Under the pieces are notes generated by a model. It was given only the letters and a program-made list of their open reading frames with translations, was not told where the DNA came from and did not search any database. Of a DNA stretch of 9,522 nucleotides, positions 1-6,673 are shown in pieces. The DNA comes from CSP1-8 sp049688015 (GTDB lineage: Bacteria; Desulfobacterota; Deferrimicrobia; Deferrimicrobiales; Deferrimicrobiaceae), in assembly GCA_049688015.1 (NCBI GenBank), contig JBAVJZ010000164.1, positions 1 through 9,522 on the forward strand, in the 5' to 3' direction. The translations under genes were made by a program, and so were the position numbers. The first letter of the stretch is position 1; every line of letters starts with the position of its first letter.

Positions 1-1014
1 CATGAACCGGTTTTCGAAAACCGTCTCCCGGATGATGCTGAAACCATCGCACAGGCACATGTAGGCCATGAATTGCGCCTGCCCATCGGTCGGAAACCCC
101 GGATGGGGGGAGGTCTTGATGTTGACCGACCGGATCGTCCCGTTCCTGCGCACCCTCACCGCACCCGGCAGGAGGGACACGTCGGCGCCGCTCTCGGAAA
201 GCTTCTCGAGAATGGCGTCCATCGTCTCCGCGTCGGCCCCCTCGGCGGTCACGTCCCCGCCGGTGATCGCACCCGCCAGTAACAGCGTCGCCGCCTCGAT
301 CCTGTCGGGCATCACCTCGTGCCGGACCCCGGACAGGGAGGAGACGCCGCGAACGACGATTTCGTCCGTCCCTTCCCCCTCGATATCGGCACCCATGCCG
401 CGCAGCGCCCGGGCGAGGTCGCATACCTCCGGCTCCTGGGCGGCGTTTTTCAGGACCGTGGTCCCCCGTGCCCTCGTGGCGGCCATCATCAGGTTCTCGG
501 TCCCGGTGACCGTTTTCACGTCGAAGTAGATCGTGGTTCCGACAAGCCTGTCGGCCCGGGCCTCGATATACCCCTCCGCAAGCTTCGTCTCCGCCCCGAG
601 AAGCGAAAGCCCCTTGAGGTGCTGATCGATCGGGCGGGCGCCGATGGCGCAACCGCCGGGGAGGGAAATCCTCGCCATGCCGTACCGGGCCACGAGGGGA
701 CCGAGCACGAGGACGGAAGCGCGCATCTTCTTTACCATGTCGTAGGGAGCTTCCGCCTTCCGGGTCTCCCGCGTGTCGATGCGGAGAACGGAAGGGCCGG
801 GCTCCCCGGCCTTCACGCGCGTAACCGACGCCCCCATAAGCGTAAGCAGCTTGCCGAAGGTATCGATGTCCCGCAGGAGGGGCACGTTGCCGATCTCCAC
901 GGGCCCCTCCGCGAGCAGCGATGCCGCCATGATCGGAAGAACGGCGTTTTTCGCCCCCGACACCCGGGCGGTGCCCGAAAGCGGTTTTCCTCCCCTGATG
1001 TGGAACGTGTCCAG
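1..1014 (-). CDS. murA: UDP-N-acetylglucosamine 1-carboxyvinyltransferase MurA, 3' end cut by window edge
   Basis: MurA transfers enolpyruvate from PEP to UDP-GlcNAc in the cytoplasm, the first committed step of peptidoglycan synthesis. The frame is open from 1014 to the left edge, giving 338 residues; the family is about 420, so roughly 80 are missing. Visible hallmarks are SGAKNAVLP near the N-terminus, the catalytic-cysteine loop PGGCAIGARP with Cys at residue 122, and HPGFPTDGQAQ with the catalytic-base Asp at residue 310. No ATG, GTG or TTG lies at the expected N-terminus. A strong AGGAGG sits 5 bases before CTG at 1014-1012, and starting there gives MDTFHIRGGKPLSG and puts Lys-Asn at 22-23, the E. 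coli MurA numbering. I therefore call CTG as the start. It lies 34 bases after prmC and probably belongs to the same transcript. Function is very secure; the start is less so. Confidence 0.95.
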   Translation of the reverse strand, partial: MDTFHIRGGKPLSGTARVSGAKNAVLPIMAASLLAEGPVEIGNVPLLRDIDTFGKLLTLMGASVTRVKAGEPGPSVLRIDTRETRKAEAPYDMVKKMRASVLVLGPLVARYGMARISLPGGCAIGARPIDQHLKGLSLLGAETKLAEGYIEARADRLVGTTIYFDVKTVTGTENLMMAATRARGTTVLKNAAQEPEVCDLARALRGMGADIEGEGTDEIVVRGVSSLSGVRHEVMPDRIEAATLLLAGAITGGDVTAEGADAETMDAILEKLSESGADVSLLPGAVRVRRNGTIRSVNIKTSPHPGFPTDGQAQFMAYMCLCDGFSIIRETVFENRFM

Positions 1015-1017
1015 ATA

Positions 1018-1025
1018 CTCCTCCT
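1018..1025 (-). promoter_or_regulatory. Ribosome binding site that decides the murA CTG start
   Basis: On the minus strand AGGAGGAG reads just upstream of TAT-CTG. The AGGAGG core ends 5 bases before the CTG, an ideal spacing. This is what selects CTG (1014-1012) over the first in-frame ATG, which lies within the conserved core after SGAKNAVLP. Confidence 0.75.
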
Positions 1026-1048
1026 GTCCGTCCCGTTTTCCGTGCCGC

Positions 1049-1903
1049 TTACTCCCCCGTCGGGAGGATCCAGCGGGCCACGCGATCCCGCCCCGCCAGG
1101 TCCTTCTCGACGCCGACGAAGCGCAGGGGGCCGCAGGGGAGCCCCTTCACGGCCGCCCCCTGGGACGCCCCGATCTCCAGCCAGAGCATCCCCCCCGGCT
1201 TCAGGTATTCCCCGGCATCCGCCACGAGAGGACGAATCACCGCCATCCCGTCCGGACCGGCCAAAAGGGCGCCCGCCGGTTCGAATCCCCGGACATCCCG
1301 GGGAAGCGAATCCCATTCCATTTCGGAAACGTACGGGGGGTTCGAAACCACTACATCAAAACGGCACCCTCTTTTCAAGGCGGAATATTTATCCGCGCGG
1401 AGAAACCGGACCCGTCCCGCGACCCCGTGGCGGACGGCGTTTCCCCGGGCGACGAGAAGACTCCCCCCGGACACGTCCACCGCGAGCGCCTCCACCCCGG
1501 AGAGCTCCGCCGCGAGCGTCACGGCGATGGCCCCGCACCCCGTGCCGACGTCGAGCATTCTTCCCGTCCCCCGCTTCTCCCTCCGCCATTTCCCGACGAT
1601 CCGCTCGACGAGCCCTTCCGTTTCGGGTCTCGGTATGAGCGTGTCGCGCGTCAGGTGGAATTCGCGCCCGTAGAAATCCCACGCGCCGAGGATGTACTGG
1701 ACGGGTTCCCCGGAAAACCTGCGGCGGAGGAGGGAACGAAGCGCGGGAGCCGGATTTCCGACGTCCCGTTCCGCCTCCCGGGAAATGCGGGAGCGGGGGA
1801 TTCCGGTCAGGTGGGAGACAAGGATCTCCGCTTCGGGCGAGGAGCGAGAGCCCCTCTCCTCCATCTCCCTGCGGCAGAGCGCGAGGAGCTCGAAGAGTCG
1901 CAT
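1049..1903 (-). CDS. prmC: Peptide chain release factor N5-glutamine methyltransferase PrmC (HemK)
   Basis: PrmC uses S-adenosylmethionine to methylate the glutamine of the GGQ motif in release factors RF1 and RF2, raising their peptide-release activity. The 284-residue product matches the usual length (about 280). An N-terminal helical substrate-recognition domain carries GEPVQYILG (residues 65-73). The Rossmann methyltransferase domain follows, with PRPETE (91-96), the SAM-binding glycine loop LDVGTGCGAIAV (117-128) and the diagnostic NPPY (188-191) that binds the target glutamine. The ATG start at 1903 is 18 bases after the prfA stop, so enzyme and substrate are co-expressed. The ribosome site is weak (an AGGA about 6 bases upstream), and a small hairpin sits in the gap, which would fit translational coupling to prfA. 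Confidence 0.96.
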   Translation of the reverse strand: MRLFELLALCRREMEERGSRSSPEAEILVSHLTGIPRSRISREAERDVGNPAPALRSLLRRRFSGEPVQYILGAWDFYGREFHLTRDTLIPRPETEGLVERIVGKWRREKRGTGRMLDVGTGCGAIAVTLAAELSGVEALAVDVSGGSLLVARGNAVRHGVAGRVRFLRADKYSALKRGCRFDVVVSNPPYVSEMEWDSLPRDVRGFEPAGALLAGPDGMAVIRPLVADAGEYLKPGGMLWLEIGASQGAAVKGLPCGPLRFVGVEKDLAGRDRVARWILPTGE

Positions 1904-1913
1904 ACGGGGTCCT

Positions 1914-1930
1914 GCCGGCTTTCAGCCGGC
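1914..1930 (-). other. Perfect 7-bp hairpin across the prfA stop, before prmC
   Basis: The sequence is a perfect inverted repeat: 1914-1920 pairs with 1924-1930 around a three-base loop. The arms are GC-rich (GCCGGCT / AGCCGGC), and the prfA TGA stop (1922-1924) falls in the loop and arm. There is no T-tract, so it is not an intrinsic terminator. It could modulate ribosome transit from prfA to prmC or protect an mRNA end; this role is inference. Confidence 0.5.
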
Positions 1931-2989
1931 GTGCTTGAGGGCTTCGGTCTGGGCGTGAGCGATCAGGGCATCCACGAACACGTCGATTTCCCCGTTCAAG
2001 ACCTGGGTCAGCTGGTGGACGGTCAACCCGATGCGGTGGTCGGTCACCCGGCTCTGCGGGAAGTTGTACGTGCGGATCCGCTCGCTCCGGTCCCCCGTCC
2101 CCACCATCGCCTTGCGCATGCCCGCCCGCTCGGCGTGCTGTCGCGCCATTTCGAGATCGTACAGTCTCGACCGGAGGATCTTCATCGCCTTGGACTTGTT
2201 CTTCAGCTGGGATTTCTCGTCCTGGCACGAGACAACCATCCCCGTCGGGATGTGCGTGATCCGGACCGCCGAGTCCGTCGTGTTCACGCTTTGTCCGCCG
2301 GGACCCGAGGAGCGGAACACGTCGATGCGGAGGTCGTCGGGGGCGATCTGTACGTCCACCTCCTCGGCCTCCGGGATCACGGCCACCGTCACCGTGGAGG
2401 TGTGGATCCGCCCGCCCGCCTCCGTGGCGGGCACCCGCTGCACCCGGTGAACGCCGCTTTCGAACTTCAGCCGGCTGTAGGCGCCCTTCCCCTCGATCAT
2501 CGCGACGACCTCCTTGGTCCCCCCGAGACCCGTCTCGCTGTGGGAGAGCATTTCCACCTTCCACCCCTTCATCGCGGCGTACATCGAATAGGAGCGGAAC
2601 AGCTCGGAAGCGAACAGGGCGGCTTCCCCCCCGCCGGCCCCTGCGCGGATTTCGAGGAGGATGTTCTTGTCGTCGTTCGGATCCTTCGGCAGAAGGAGGA
2701 CGCGCACCTCCCCCTCGAGCCGCTCCCGCTCCTCCGTGAGTCTTGCGACCTCCTCCCGGGCAAGCGCCCGCATCTCCGGATCCTTCTCCGACTGGGCAAG
2801 GGCGAGGTTTTCCTCCAACTCCCGGCTTATCCTCCGGTATCGGGCGTACCCTGCGGCCAGGGGCCGCATCTCGGCCAGTTCCCGCCCCAGTTTCTGGAGC
2901 TCCCGCGAGTTGCCCGTCACGACGGGGTCCCCCATCAGGCGCGTAATCTCGTCGACGCGGCCCTGGATCCCCGCGAGCTTATCCCACAT
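1922..2989 (-). CDS. prfA: Peptide chain release factor 1 (RF1)
   Basis: RF1 recognises UAA and UAG in the ribosomal A site and triggers hydrolysis of peptidyl-tRNA. The product from 2989 is 355 residues, close to the usual 355-360. The codon-recognition tripeptide PAT (residues 187-189, within RVPATEAGGRIHTS) marks RF1 rather than RF2, which has SPF. The catalytic GGQ is at 231-233 in SSGPGGQSVNTTDSAVR. The N-terminus begins MWDKLAGIQGRVDE, matching the family start; a GTG 48 bases upstream (3037) would add a low-complexity extension and is rejected. A GGGGGA stretch about 6 bases before the ATG serves as ribosome site. The gene's own stop is TGA, which RF1 does not read. It is followed directly by prmC, whose product methylates this GGQ. 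Confidence 0.97.
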   Translation of the reverse strand: MWDKLAGIQGRVDEITRLMGDPVVTGNSRELQKLGRELAEMRPLAAGYARYRRISRELEENLALAQSEKDPEMRALAREEVARLTEERERLEGEVRVLLLPKDPNDDKNILLEIRAGAGGGEAALFASELFRSYSMYAAMKGWKVEMLSHSETGLGGTKEVVAMIEGKGAYSRLKFESGVHRVQRVPATEAGGRIHTSTVTVAVIPEAEEVDVQIAPDDLRIDVFRSSGPGGQSVNTTDSAVRITHIPTGMVVSCQDEKSQLKNKSKAMKILRSRLYDLEMARQHAERAGMRKAMVGTGDRSERIRTYNFPQSRVTDHRIGLTVHQLTQVLNGEIDVFVDALIAHAQTEALKHAG

Positions 2990-3051
2990 GGAAGTCCCCC
3001 GATCCCGTCCCTTGCCTCCCGGGGGAAAGCGGCGCACGTTCGATGACGGCC

Positions 3052-3066
3052 CGTCCCCCGGGGACG
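3052..3066. repeat. 15-base GC palindrome in the thyX-prfA gap
   Basis: CGTCCCC and GGGGACG (3052-3058 and 3060-3066) are perfect inverted arms around one central base. In RNA this would fold as a 5-bp stem with a 5-base loop. It sits in the middle of the 99-base gap between thyX and prfA. No T-tract follows, so a terminator is unlikely; an mRNA processing or stability hairpin is possible. The rest of the gap holds nothing else I recognise. Confidence 0.4.
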
Positions 3067-3088
3067 TACGCCTGTCGCCCCGCGGATC

Positions 3089-3835
3089 TCATCTTGCGCC
3101 CCTGCGCAGCGCCGCCAACTCCCGCTTTACCCCCGCGGCGTCCCCGCAGCTCATCTTCCCCTCGGGACAGCGCCCCCGCAGACAACCCGGACCGGCGCTC
3201 TCGAAAAGGAGCGGGGCCTGTTCCTGCGCGATCGCAAGCATTCTCCTGGCCATTTCCCGGATCTCCCATTGGGCGCGCCGGCACAGCCGCAACGCGAAAA
3301 AGTGATGCAACTCCCGGGCGTTCATGCTGATCAGGATCTTGGTCTCGGTAGCGTTGGGCAGAACAAACCGGGCGTCTTCGGCCGGGATGCCGTCCTTGAG
3401 CATCTCCTCGTACAGCTCCGAGCACTTCCGCATGTGCTCCTCGTACTTATCATACAGCGGATCGCCCTCCGGCGCCCGGGCGGGTTTTCCCTTTCCCCGT
3501 TCCGCGCCCCGCCGCCGGACGAGGGACTTCGGCGTTACGTACCCGAAGGTTGCGGCGACATACCGCTGGCTCTGCTGGGAGTAGGAGGCGATTCGATGGC
3601 GAACCAGCTGGTGCGAGGTCGCCCGGGAGATCCCCTCGACGCCGTACGTGAGGGTTACGTGCTCCAGCACCGAGGCGTGCCCCATCGACATGACCCGGCG
3701 GACGAGATTGCGCACGTCTTTCCGGGAGATGTCCTCCCGCAGGTCAGCGATCGAGGCGGGAGAGTAGCACAGACGTGCAGCCAGCGCCACCAGCCTTTCG
3801 GGATCCGGGGTGCACTGCAGGAGGATTACGTTCAC
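3089..3835 (-). CDS. thyX: FAD-dependent thymidylate synthase ThyX
   Basis: ThyX makes dTMP from dUMP using methylene-tetrahydrofolate, NAD(P)H and FAD, the flavin alternative to ThyA. The 248-residue product carries the signature RHRxxSxxxxSxR as RHRIASYSQQSQR (79-91), preceded by SVLEHVTLTYGVEGISRATS (55-74), and RFVLPNATETKILISMNAREL (156-176) with its substrate-binding residues. Residues about 105-125 form a basic, low-complexity insertion. The tail (218-231) has three cysteines in CLRGRCPEGKMSCG, a pattern found in a subset of ThyX proteins. The start is GTG at 3835; it gives the family-typical N-terminus MNVILLQCTPDPERLV. It lies 24 bases after rpmE and has no good ribosome site, so coupling to rpmE translation is likely. 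The organism therefore probably uses ThyX for dTMP; whether thyA is also present cannot be seen here. Confidence 0.96.
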   Translation of the reverse strand: MNVILLQCTPDPERLVALAARLCYSPASIADLREDISRKDVRNLVRRVMSMGHASVLEHVTLTYGVEGISRATSHQLVRHRIASYSQQSQRYVAATFGYVTPKSLVRRRGAERGKGKPARAPEGDPLYDKYEEHMRKCSELYEEMLKDGIPAEDARFVLPNATETKILISMNARELHHFFALRLCRRAQWEIREMARRMLAIAQEQAPLLFESAGPGCLRGRCPEGKMSCGDAAGVKRELAALRRGAR

Positions 3836-3859
3836 GGAAGAAGGGACGTCGGTCGCCCC

Positions 3860-4063
3860 TTATCGGGCCTTGTCGTACTTCTTCTGGAATTTCTCGATCC
3901 GGCCCGCGGTATCGACCAGCTTCTGCTTGCCCGTGTAGAACGGGTGGCAGTTGGAGCAGATCGCCACCTTGATCTCATCGTTCGAGGACAAGGTCTCGAA
4001 GGTGTTCCCGCACGCGCATTTGACCGTCGCCTTCCTGTATTTCGGGTGGATGTCCGGCTTCAT
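3860..4063 (-). CDS. rpmE: 50S ribosomal protein L31, zinc-binding type
   Basis: L31 bridges the two ribosomal subunits. The 67-residue protein begins MKPDIHPKY and carries four cysteines at positions 16, 18, 36 and 39 (CAC and CSNC), so it is the C+ (zinc-binding) type rather than the zinc-independent YkgM/L31B type. The usual HPFYTGKQK segment follows at 40-48. The ATG at 4063 lies 22 bases after the rho stop, with a GAGGGAG ribosome site about 9 bases upstream. Rho followed by rpmE is a common arrangement in many bacteria. Since C+ L31 can act as a zinc store, regulation by zinc is known elsewhere, but no Zur-like operator is evident next to this gene. Confidence 0.97.
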   Translation of the reverse strand: MKPDIHPKYRKATVKCACGNTFETLSSNDEIKVAICSNCHPFYTGKQKLVDTAGRIEKFQKKYDKAR

Positions 4064-4085
4064 CGGGTTGTCGCTCCCTCTCTGA

Positions 4086-5333
4086 TCATGTATTCATCGA
4101 GTCGAGAAATTCCTGGTTGGTTTTCGTCTTGGAAATCTTGTCGAGGAGGAATTCCATGCTTTCCGCGGGCGACAGCGGGGAAAGGAACTTCCGCAGGACC
4201 CAGATCCGCTGGAGAACCGCCTTCTCGAGCAGGAGCTCTTCCTTTCTCGTGCCGGACTTGTTGATGTCGATGGCGGGGAAGATCCGCTTTTCGGAGATCT
4301 TCCTGTCGAGGACGAGTTCCATGTTCCCCGTTCCCTTGAACTCCTCGAAGATGACCTCGTCCATCCGGCTGCCCGTCTCGATCAGCGCCGTAGCGATGAT
4401 CGTCAGGGATCCGCCCTCCTCGATGTTCCGGGCGGCGCCGAAGAACCGTTTCGGTTTCTGGAGCGCGTTCGCGTCCACGCCGCCGGAGAGGACCTTCCCC
4501 GAAGGGGGGACAACCGCATTGTAGGCCCGCGCCAGGCGGGTGATGCTGTCGAGGAGGATCACCACGTCCTTCTTGTGTTCCACGAGTCGCTTGGCCTTCT
4601 CCAGAACCATCTCGGCCACCTGCACGTGCCGCTGCGCCGGTTCGTCGAACGTGGAGGAGATGACCTCCCCGTTCACGCTGCGCTGCATGTCGGTGACCTC
4701 TTCGGGGCGCTCGTCGATGAGCAGGACGATGAGGACGACCTCCGGATGGTTCTTCGTGAGGCCGTTCGCGATGTTCTGGAGGATGATGGTCTTGCCGGCC
4801 CGGGGGGGGGAAGTGATCAGCGCCCGCTGCCCCTTTCCGATGGGGGCGACGAGGTCGATGATGCGCGTCGAGTAGTTGTCGTGCACATGCTCCATCTGGA
4901 ACTTTTCCTGCGGATAGAGCGGCGTCAGGTTGTCGAAGATGATCTTGTCCTTCGCTATCTCCGGGTCCTCGGTGTTGATCTTCTCCACCTTGAGGAGGGC
5001 GAAATACCGCTCGTCCCCCTTGGGCGCCCGGATCTGGCCCGTCACCGTGTCTCCGGTGCGCAGCCCGAAACGGCGGATCTGCGAGGGAGAGACGTAGATG
5101 TCGTCGGGCCCCGGCAGATAGTTGGAATCCGGGGAACGCAAGAACCCGTAGCCGTCAGGGAGAACCTCGAGAACGCCCTCTCCCGAGACGATGACCTCCT
5201 GGTCGGTCTGGGCCTGCAGGATGGCGAAAATAAGCTCCTGTTTCTTGAGGCCTGCGGCCCCGTCGACATGGAGGTTTTTCGCTATTTCCGTGAGATCCCC
5301 GATACGCATCGCTTTCAGTTCTTTCAGATTCAT
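4086..5333 (-). CDS. rho: Transcription termination factor Rho
   Basis: Rho is a hexameric RNA-dependent ATPase that translocates along nascent RNA and ends transcription. The 415-residue product is a standard-length Rho without the long N-terminal insertion seen in some phyla. Residues 1-45 form the helical N-terminal domain. The cold-shock/OB RNA-binding domain spans about 50-115, with DGYGFLRS (60-67). The ATPase domain shows Walker A SPPRAGKT (175-182, lysine at 181), the catalytic glutamate in LLIDERPEE (Glu211), Walker B VVILLDS (257-263), the Q-loop region VDANALQKPKRFFGAAR (286-302) and the R-loop EEFKGTGN (330-337). The ATG at 5333 has a GGGGGAA ribosome site 5 bases upstream. It is the first gene after a promoter and leader that contains direct repeats, which may serve autoregulation. 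Confidence 0.98.
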   Translation of the reverse strand: MNLKELKAMRIGDLTEIAKNLHVDGAAGLKKQELIFAILQAQTDQEVIVSGEGVLEVLPDGYGFLRSPDSNYLPGPDDIYVSPSQIRRFGLRTGDTVTGQIRAPKGDERYFALLKVEKINTEDPEIAKDKIIFDNLTPLYPQEKFQMEHVHDNYSTRIIDLVAPIGKGQRALITSPPRAGKTIILQNIANGLTKNHPEVVLIVLLIDERPEEVTDMQRSVNGEVISSTFDEPAQRHVQVAEMVLEKAKRLVEHKKDVVILLDSITRLARAYNAVVPPSGKVLSGGVDANALQKPKRFFGAARNIEEGGSLTIIATALIETGSRMDEVIFEEFKGTGNMELVLDRKISEKRIFPAIDINKSGTRKEELLLEKAVLQRIWVLRKFLSPLSPAESMEFLLDKISKTKTNQEFLDSMNT

Positions 5334-5356
5334 GCACGTTCCCCCGAAATTGTAGG

Positions 5357-5405
5357 CTGGTCGGATTCCTTGATGTGCCCGTTCTCTGGTCGGATTTCCT
5401 GATGT
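5357..5405 (-). repeat. 20-base direct repeat in the rho leader
   Basis: Two copies (5357-5376 and 5386-5405) match at 18 of 20 positions and are separated by 9 bases. On the minus strand each reads ACATCA, three or four purines, then ATCCGACCAG. The copy nearer rho ends 23 bases before its ATG. They lie between the predicted promoter and the ribosome site, so they would be in the rho mRNA leader. A protein or RNA binding site, or part of a Rho-utilisation region for autoregulation, is possible; nothing in the sequence decides this. Confidence 0.7.
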
Positions 5406-5465
5406 TCTCGTATCTTTGAATGGGCTGAAAGATTCCGGCGGGTTGCCCGGCTAAACGTATGATTC

Positions 5466-5495
5466 ATTCTCCGCCGTGCGGTTTCCCGATGTCAA
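5466..5495 (-). promoter_or_regulatory. Predicted sigma70-type promoter for the rho operon
   Basis: On the minus strand a perfect TTGACA (5495-5490) is followed after 18 bases by GAGAAT (5471-5466), a four-of-six match to the -10 consensus. It points at rho, with an expected leader of about 125 bases. It lies in a locally AT-richer part of the gap, which contrasts with the surrounding genes. The spacing is one base longer than ideal. Confidence 0.55.
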
Positions 5496-5536
5496 GGAAA
5501 ATCACCCGGCGGCCCGCACGTGTCCGATTCCGGCAT

Positions 5537-5569
5537 ATCGTGCGAAGGTTCCCGCCCTTGCGCAACGAT
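5537..5569 (-). terminator. Hairpin directly after pgeF, possible terminator without a T-tract
   Basis: Starting four bases after the pgeF stop, ATCGT-T-GCG pairs with CGC-ACGAT with one bulged base. AAGG/CCTT extends the stem inside, around a 7-base loop. The total is about 12 base pairs. No run of T follows on the minus strand, so it is not a classical intrinsic terminator; it may still stabilise the 3' end or act with Rho. Its position separates pgeF from the rho promoter. Confidence 0.35.
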
Positions 5570-5573
5570 CGGG

Positions 5574-6341
5574 TCATTTTGCATCCTGTTCTTTCGGGAA
5601 CCCTGTTCCGGGATTGCGCCCGTAATAATATATGAAACTCAGCTGTCGGCCGCTCAGGGATTTATCACGGCGATAGGAGTGGAACGAGCGGGAGCAGACC
5701 GTGCAGGGGCCCGCTGCATCGAGGTTTTCCCCGGGCACCCCCGCGGCGGCAAGACCCGCCAGGGCAAAAGAAGGAAGATCCGCCATCCACTTTCCCGCGG
5801 AGGTTCCCCGAAAGAGAAACCGCCCGCCCCCGGGAGACTGCCGGAGAACGTCCGCCACCTCCTCCCCGATTTCGTAGCAGCATCCCCTAGCCGAAGGCCC
5901 CGCCGCCGCGACAAGCCCCCCAATTGCGGAAATCCCGAAGCGCGCGCACAATCGGCGCACGGTCTCTCCGATGATCCCGGCGGCAAGCCCCCTCCAGCCG
6001 GCGTGGACCGCGGCGCAGGCCGGCGCCCCCGGGACGGCGATCAGGATCGGCACGCAGTCGGCGGTGCGAATGCCGACCCCCGTCCCCCGCACTGCGGTGA
6101 ACAAGGCGTCCCCCTTCCGCTTCCCCTCCATTCCCGGGACCGCGTCCCCTTCCGCCCACTCCAGGACGGTCGCGGAGTGTTCCTGTCCCAGCGTTCCGAC
6201 CCGGGACGGGGGTATGGCGAACACGCTTTGCAGCCTGCCCGCGTCCCCCCGCCCCGGCAGGGGATCGACTCCCAGGAACGCGTGGTAGAACCCGGGCACG
6301 GACCGGAGCAGGGGCGACTGGACGAGGCGGGGAAGGATCAC
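5574..6341 (-). CDS. pgeF: PgeF/YfiH family protein (laccase-like domain; peptidoglycan editing factor / purine nucleoside phosphorylase)
   Basis: Family members bind zinc or copper through a Cys and two His. They have been described as laccase-like, as purine nucleoside phosphorylase/adenosine deaminase, and as preventing misincorporation of serine into peptidoglycan. From the GTG at 6341 the product is 255 residues, in the family range. Metal ligands are visible as His55 (GQEHSATVL), Cys96 (RTADCVPIL) and His113 (AAVHAGWRGLAAG). The family motifs GPSARGCCYEIG (148-159) and CTVCSRSFHSYRRD (213-226) follow. The start is uncertain: TTG at 6356 would add five residues, neither has a strong ribosome site, and the frame stays open upstream through the structured element into rluD, so no stop marks the boundary. 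I chose GTG because the conserved domain begins a few residues later. It probably shares transcription with rluD. Confidence 0.92.
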   Translation of the reverse strand: MILPRLVQSPLLRSVPGFYHAFLGVDPLPGRGDAGRLQSVFAIPPSRVGTLGQEHSATVLEWAEGDAVPGMEGKRKGDALFTAVRGTGVGIRTADCVPILIAVPGAPACAAVHAGWRGLAAGIIGETVRRLCARFGISAIGGLVAAAGPSARGCCYEIGEEVADVLRQSPGGGRFLFRGTSAGKWMADLPSFALAGLAAAGVPGENLDAAGPCTVCSRSFHSYRRDKSLSGRQLSFIYYYGRNPGTGFPKEQDAK

Positions 6342-6483
6342 CGGTACGCCCCGCAAGCGGATTTTCCGTTCAAAAGTACCAACGGAAGCGGAAGCGGAAT
6401 CCCGAAGCGGAAGGGGCGGTAGCAGGAAAGCGCAGCGAGCCGAAGGAGCGGGGGGCAGTGAGGCCGGTGTCCAGGGGTTCGTT

Positions 6484-6527
6484 CCGGAAGAGGCCGTGCA
6501 TCGAGAGGGTCGATGCGCCGCTTCCGG
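6484..6527. other. Nested 44-base hairpin inside the rluD-pgeF element
   Basis: An outer perfect 7-bp stem (CCGGAAG 6484-6490 with CTTCCGG 6521-6527) encloses an inner perfect 7-bp stem (GCATCGA 6498-6504 with TCGATGC 6510-6516) and a 5-base loop. GGC/GCC (6492-6494 with 6517-6519) can add three more pairs. Symmetric stems fold equally on either strand, so the sequence alone does not show which strand is transcribed. Confidence 0.65.
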
Positions 6528-6545
6528 CAAGGCGCCCGTCCGAGG

Positions 6546-6563
6546 CGTACCCGCTGCGGTACG
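6546..6563. other. CGTACC/GGTACG hairpin inside the element
   Basis: CGTACC (6546-6551) pairs with GGTACG (6558-6563) around the loop CGCTGC. It lies 18 bases beyond the nested hairpin and looks like a second module of the same structure. Confidence 0.55.
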
Positions 6564-6650
6564 GTGAGGTAGGGCAACGAAGCCTTCGCTGCTGCAGCGG
6601 CTCTCGAATGCTGGGATCTGAGGGAATGGACCCTTGGACGCCGGTGCGCA

Positions 6651-6673
6651 GCCGTGCAGGTCGACCGCACGGC
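6651..6673. other. 7-bp hairpin near the rluD end of the element
   Basis: GCCGTGC (6651-6657) pairs perfectly with GCACGGC (6667-6673). The 9-base loop contains the palindrome GGTCGACC, which can also act as a double-stranded DNA site. It lies about 40 bases downstream of the rluD stop on the minus strand and could form the 3' end of the rluD message, but no T-tract follows. Confidence 0.5.

Noticed and set aside
1389..2564. A 391-codon minus-strand frame crossing prmC and prfA
   Set aside because: It is a different frame of two secure genes on the same strand, with Arg/Gly/Pro-rich, domain-free translation.
2990..3037. A 16-residue N-terminal extension of RF1 from a GTG at 3037
   Set aside because: RF1 proteins normally begin with the MWDKLAG-like sequence at 2989, where the length becomes the family-typical 355 residues; the extension has no conserved character.
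773..3046. A 757-codon open frame on the plus strand opposite murA, prmC and prfA
   Set aside because: Its translation is rich in Arg, Pro, His and Gly with no domain, and it lies exactly antisense to three strongly supported genes. Long antisense frames are expected in high-GC coding DNA.
6364..6387. TTCCGTT/AACGGAA hairpin upstream of pgeF as an intrinsic terminator
   Set aside because: The stem is real (7 bp, 10-base loop), but no T-tract follows on either strand and pgeF begins shortly after on the minus strand.
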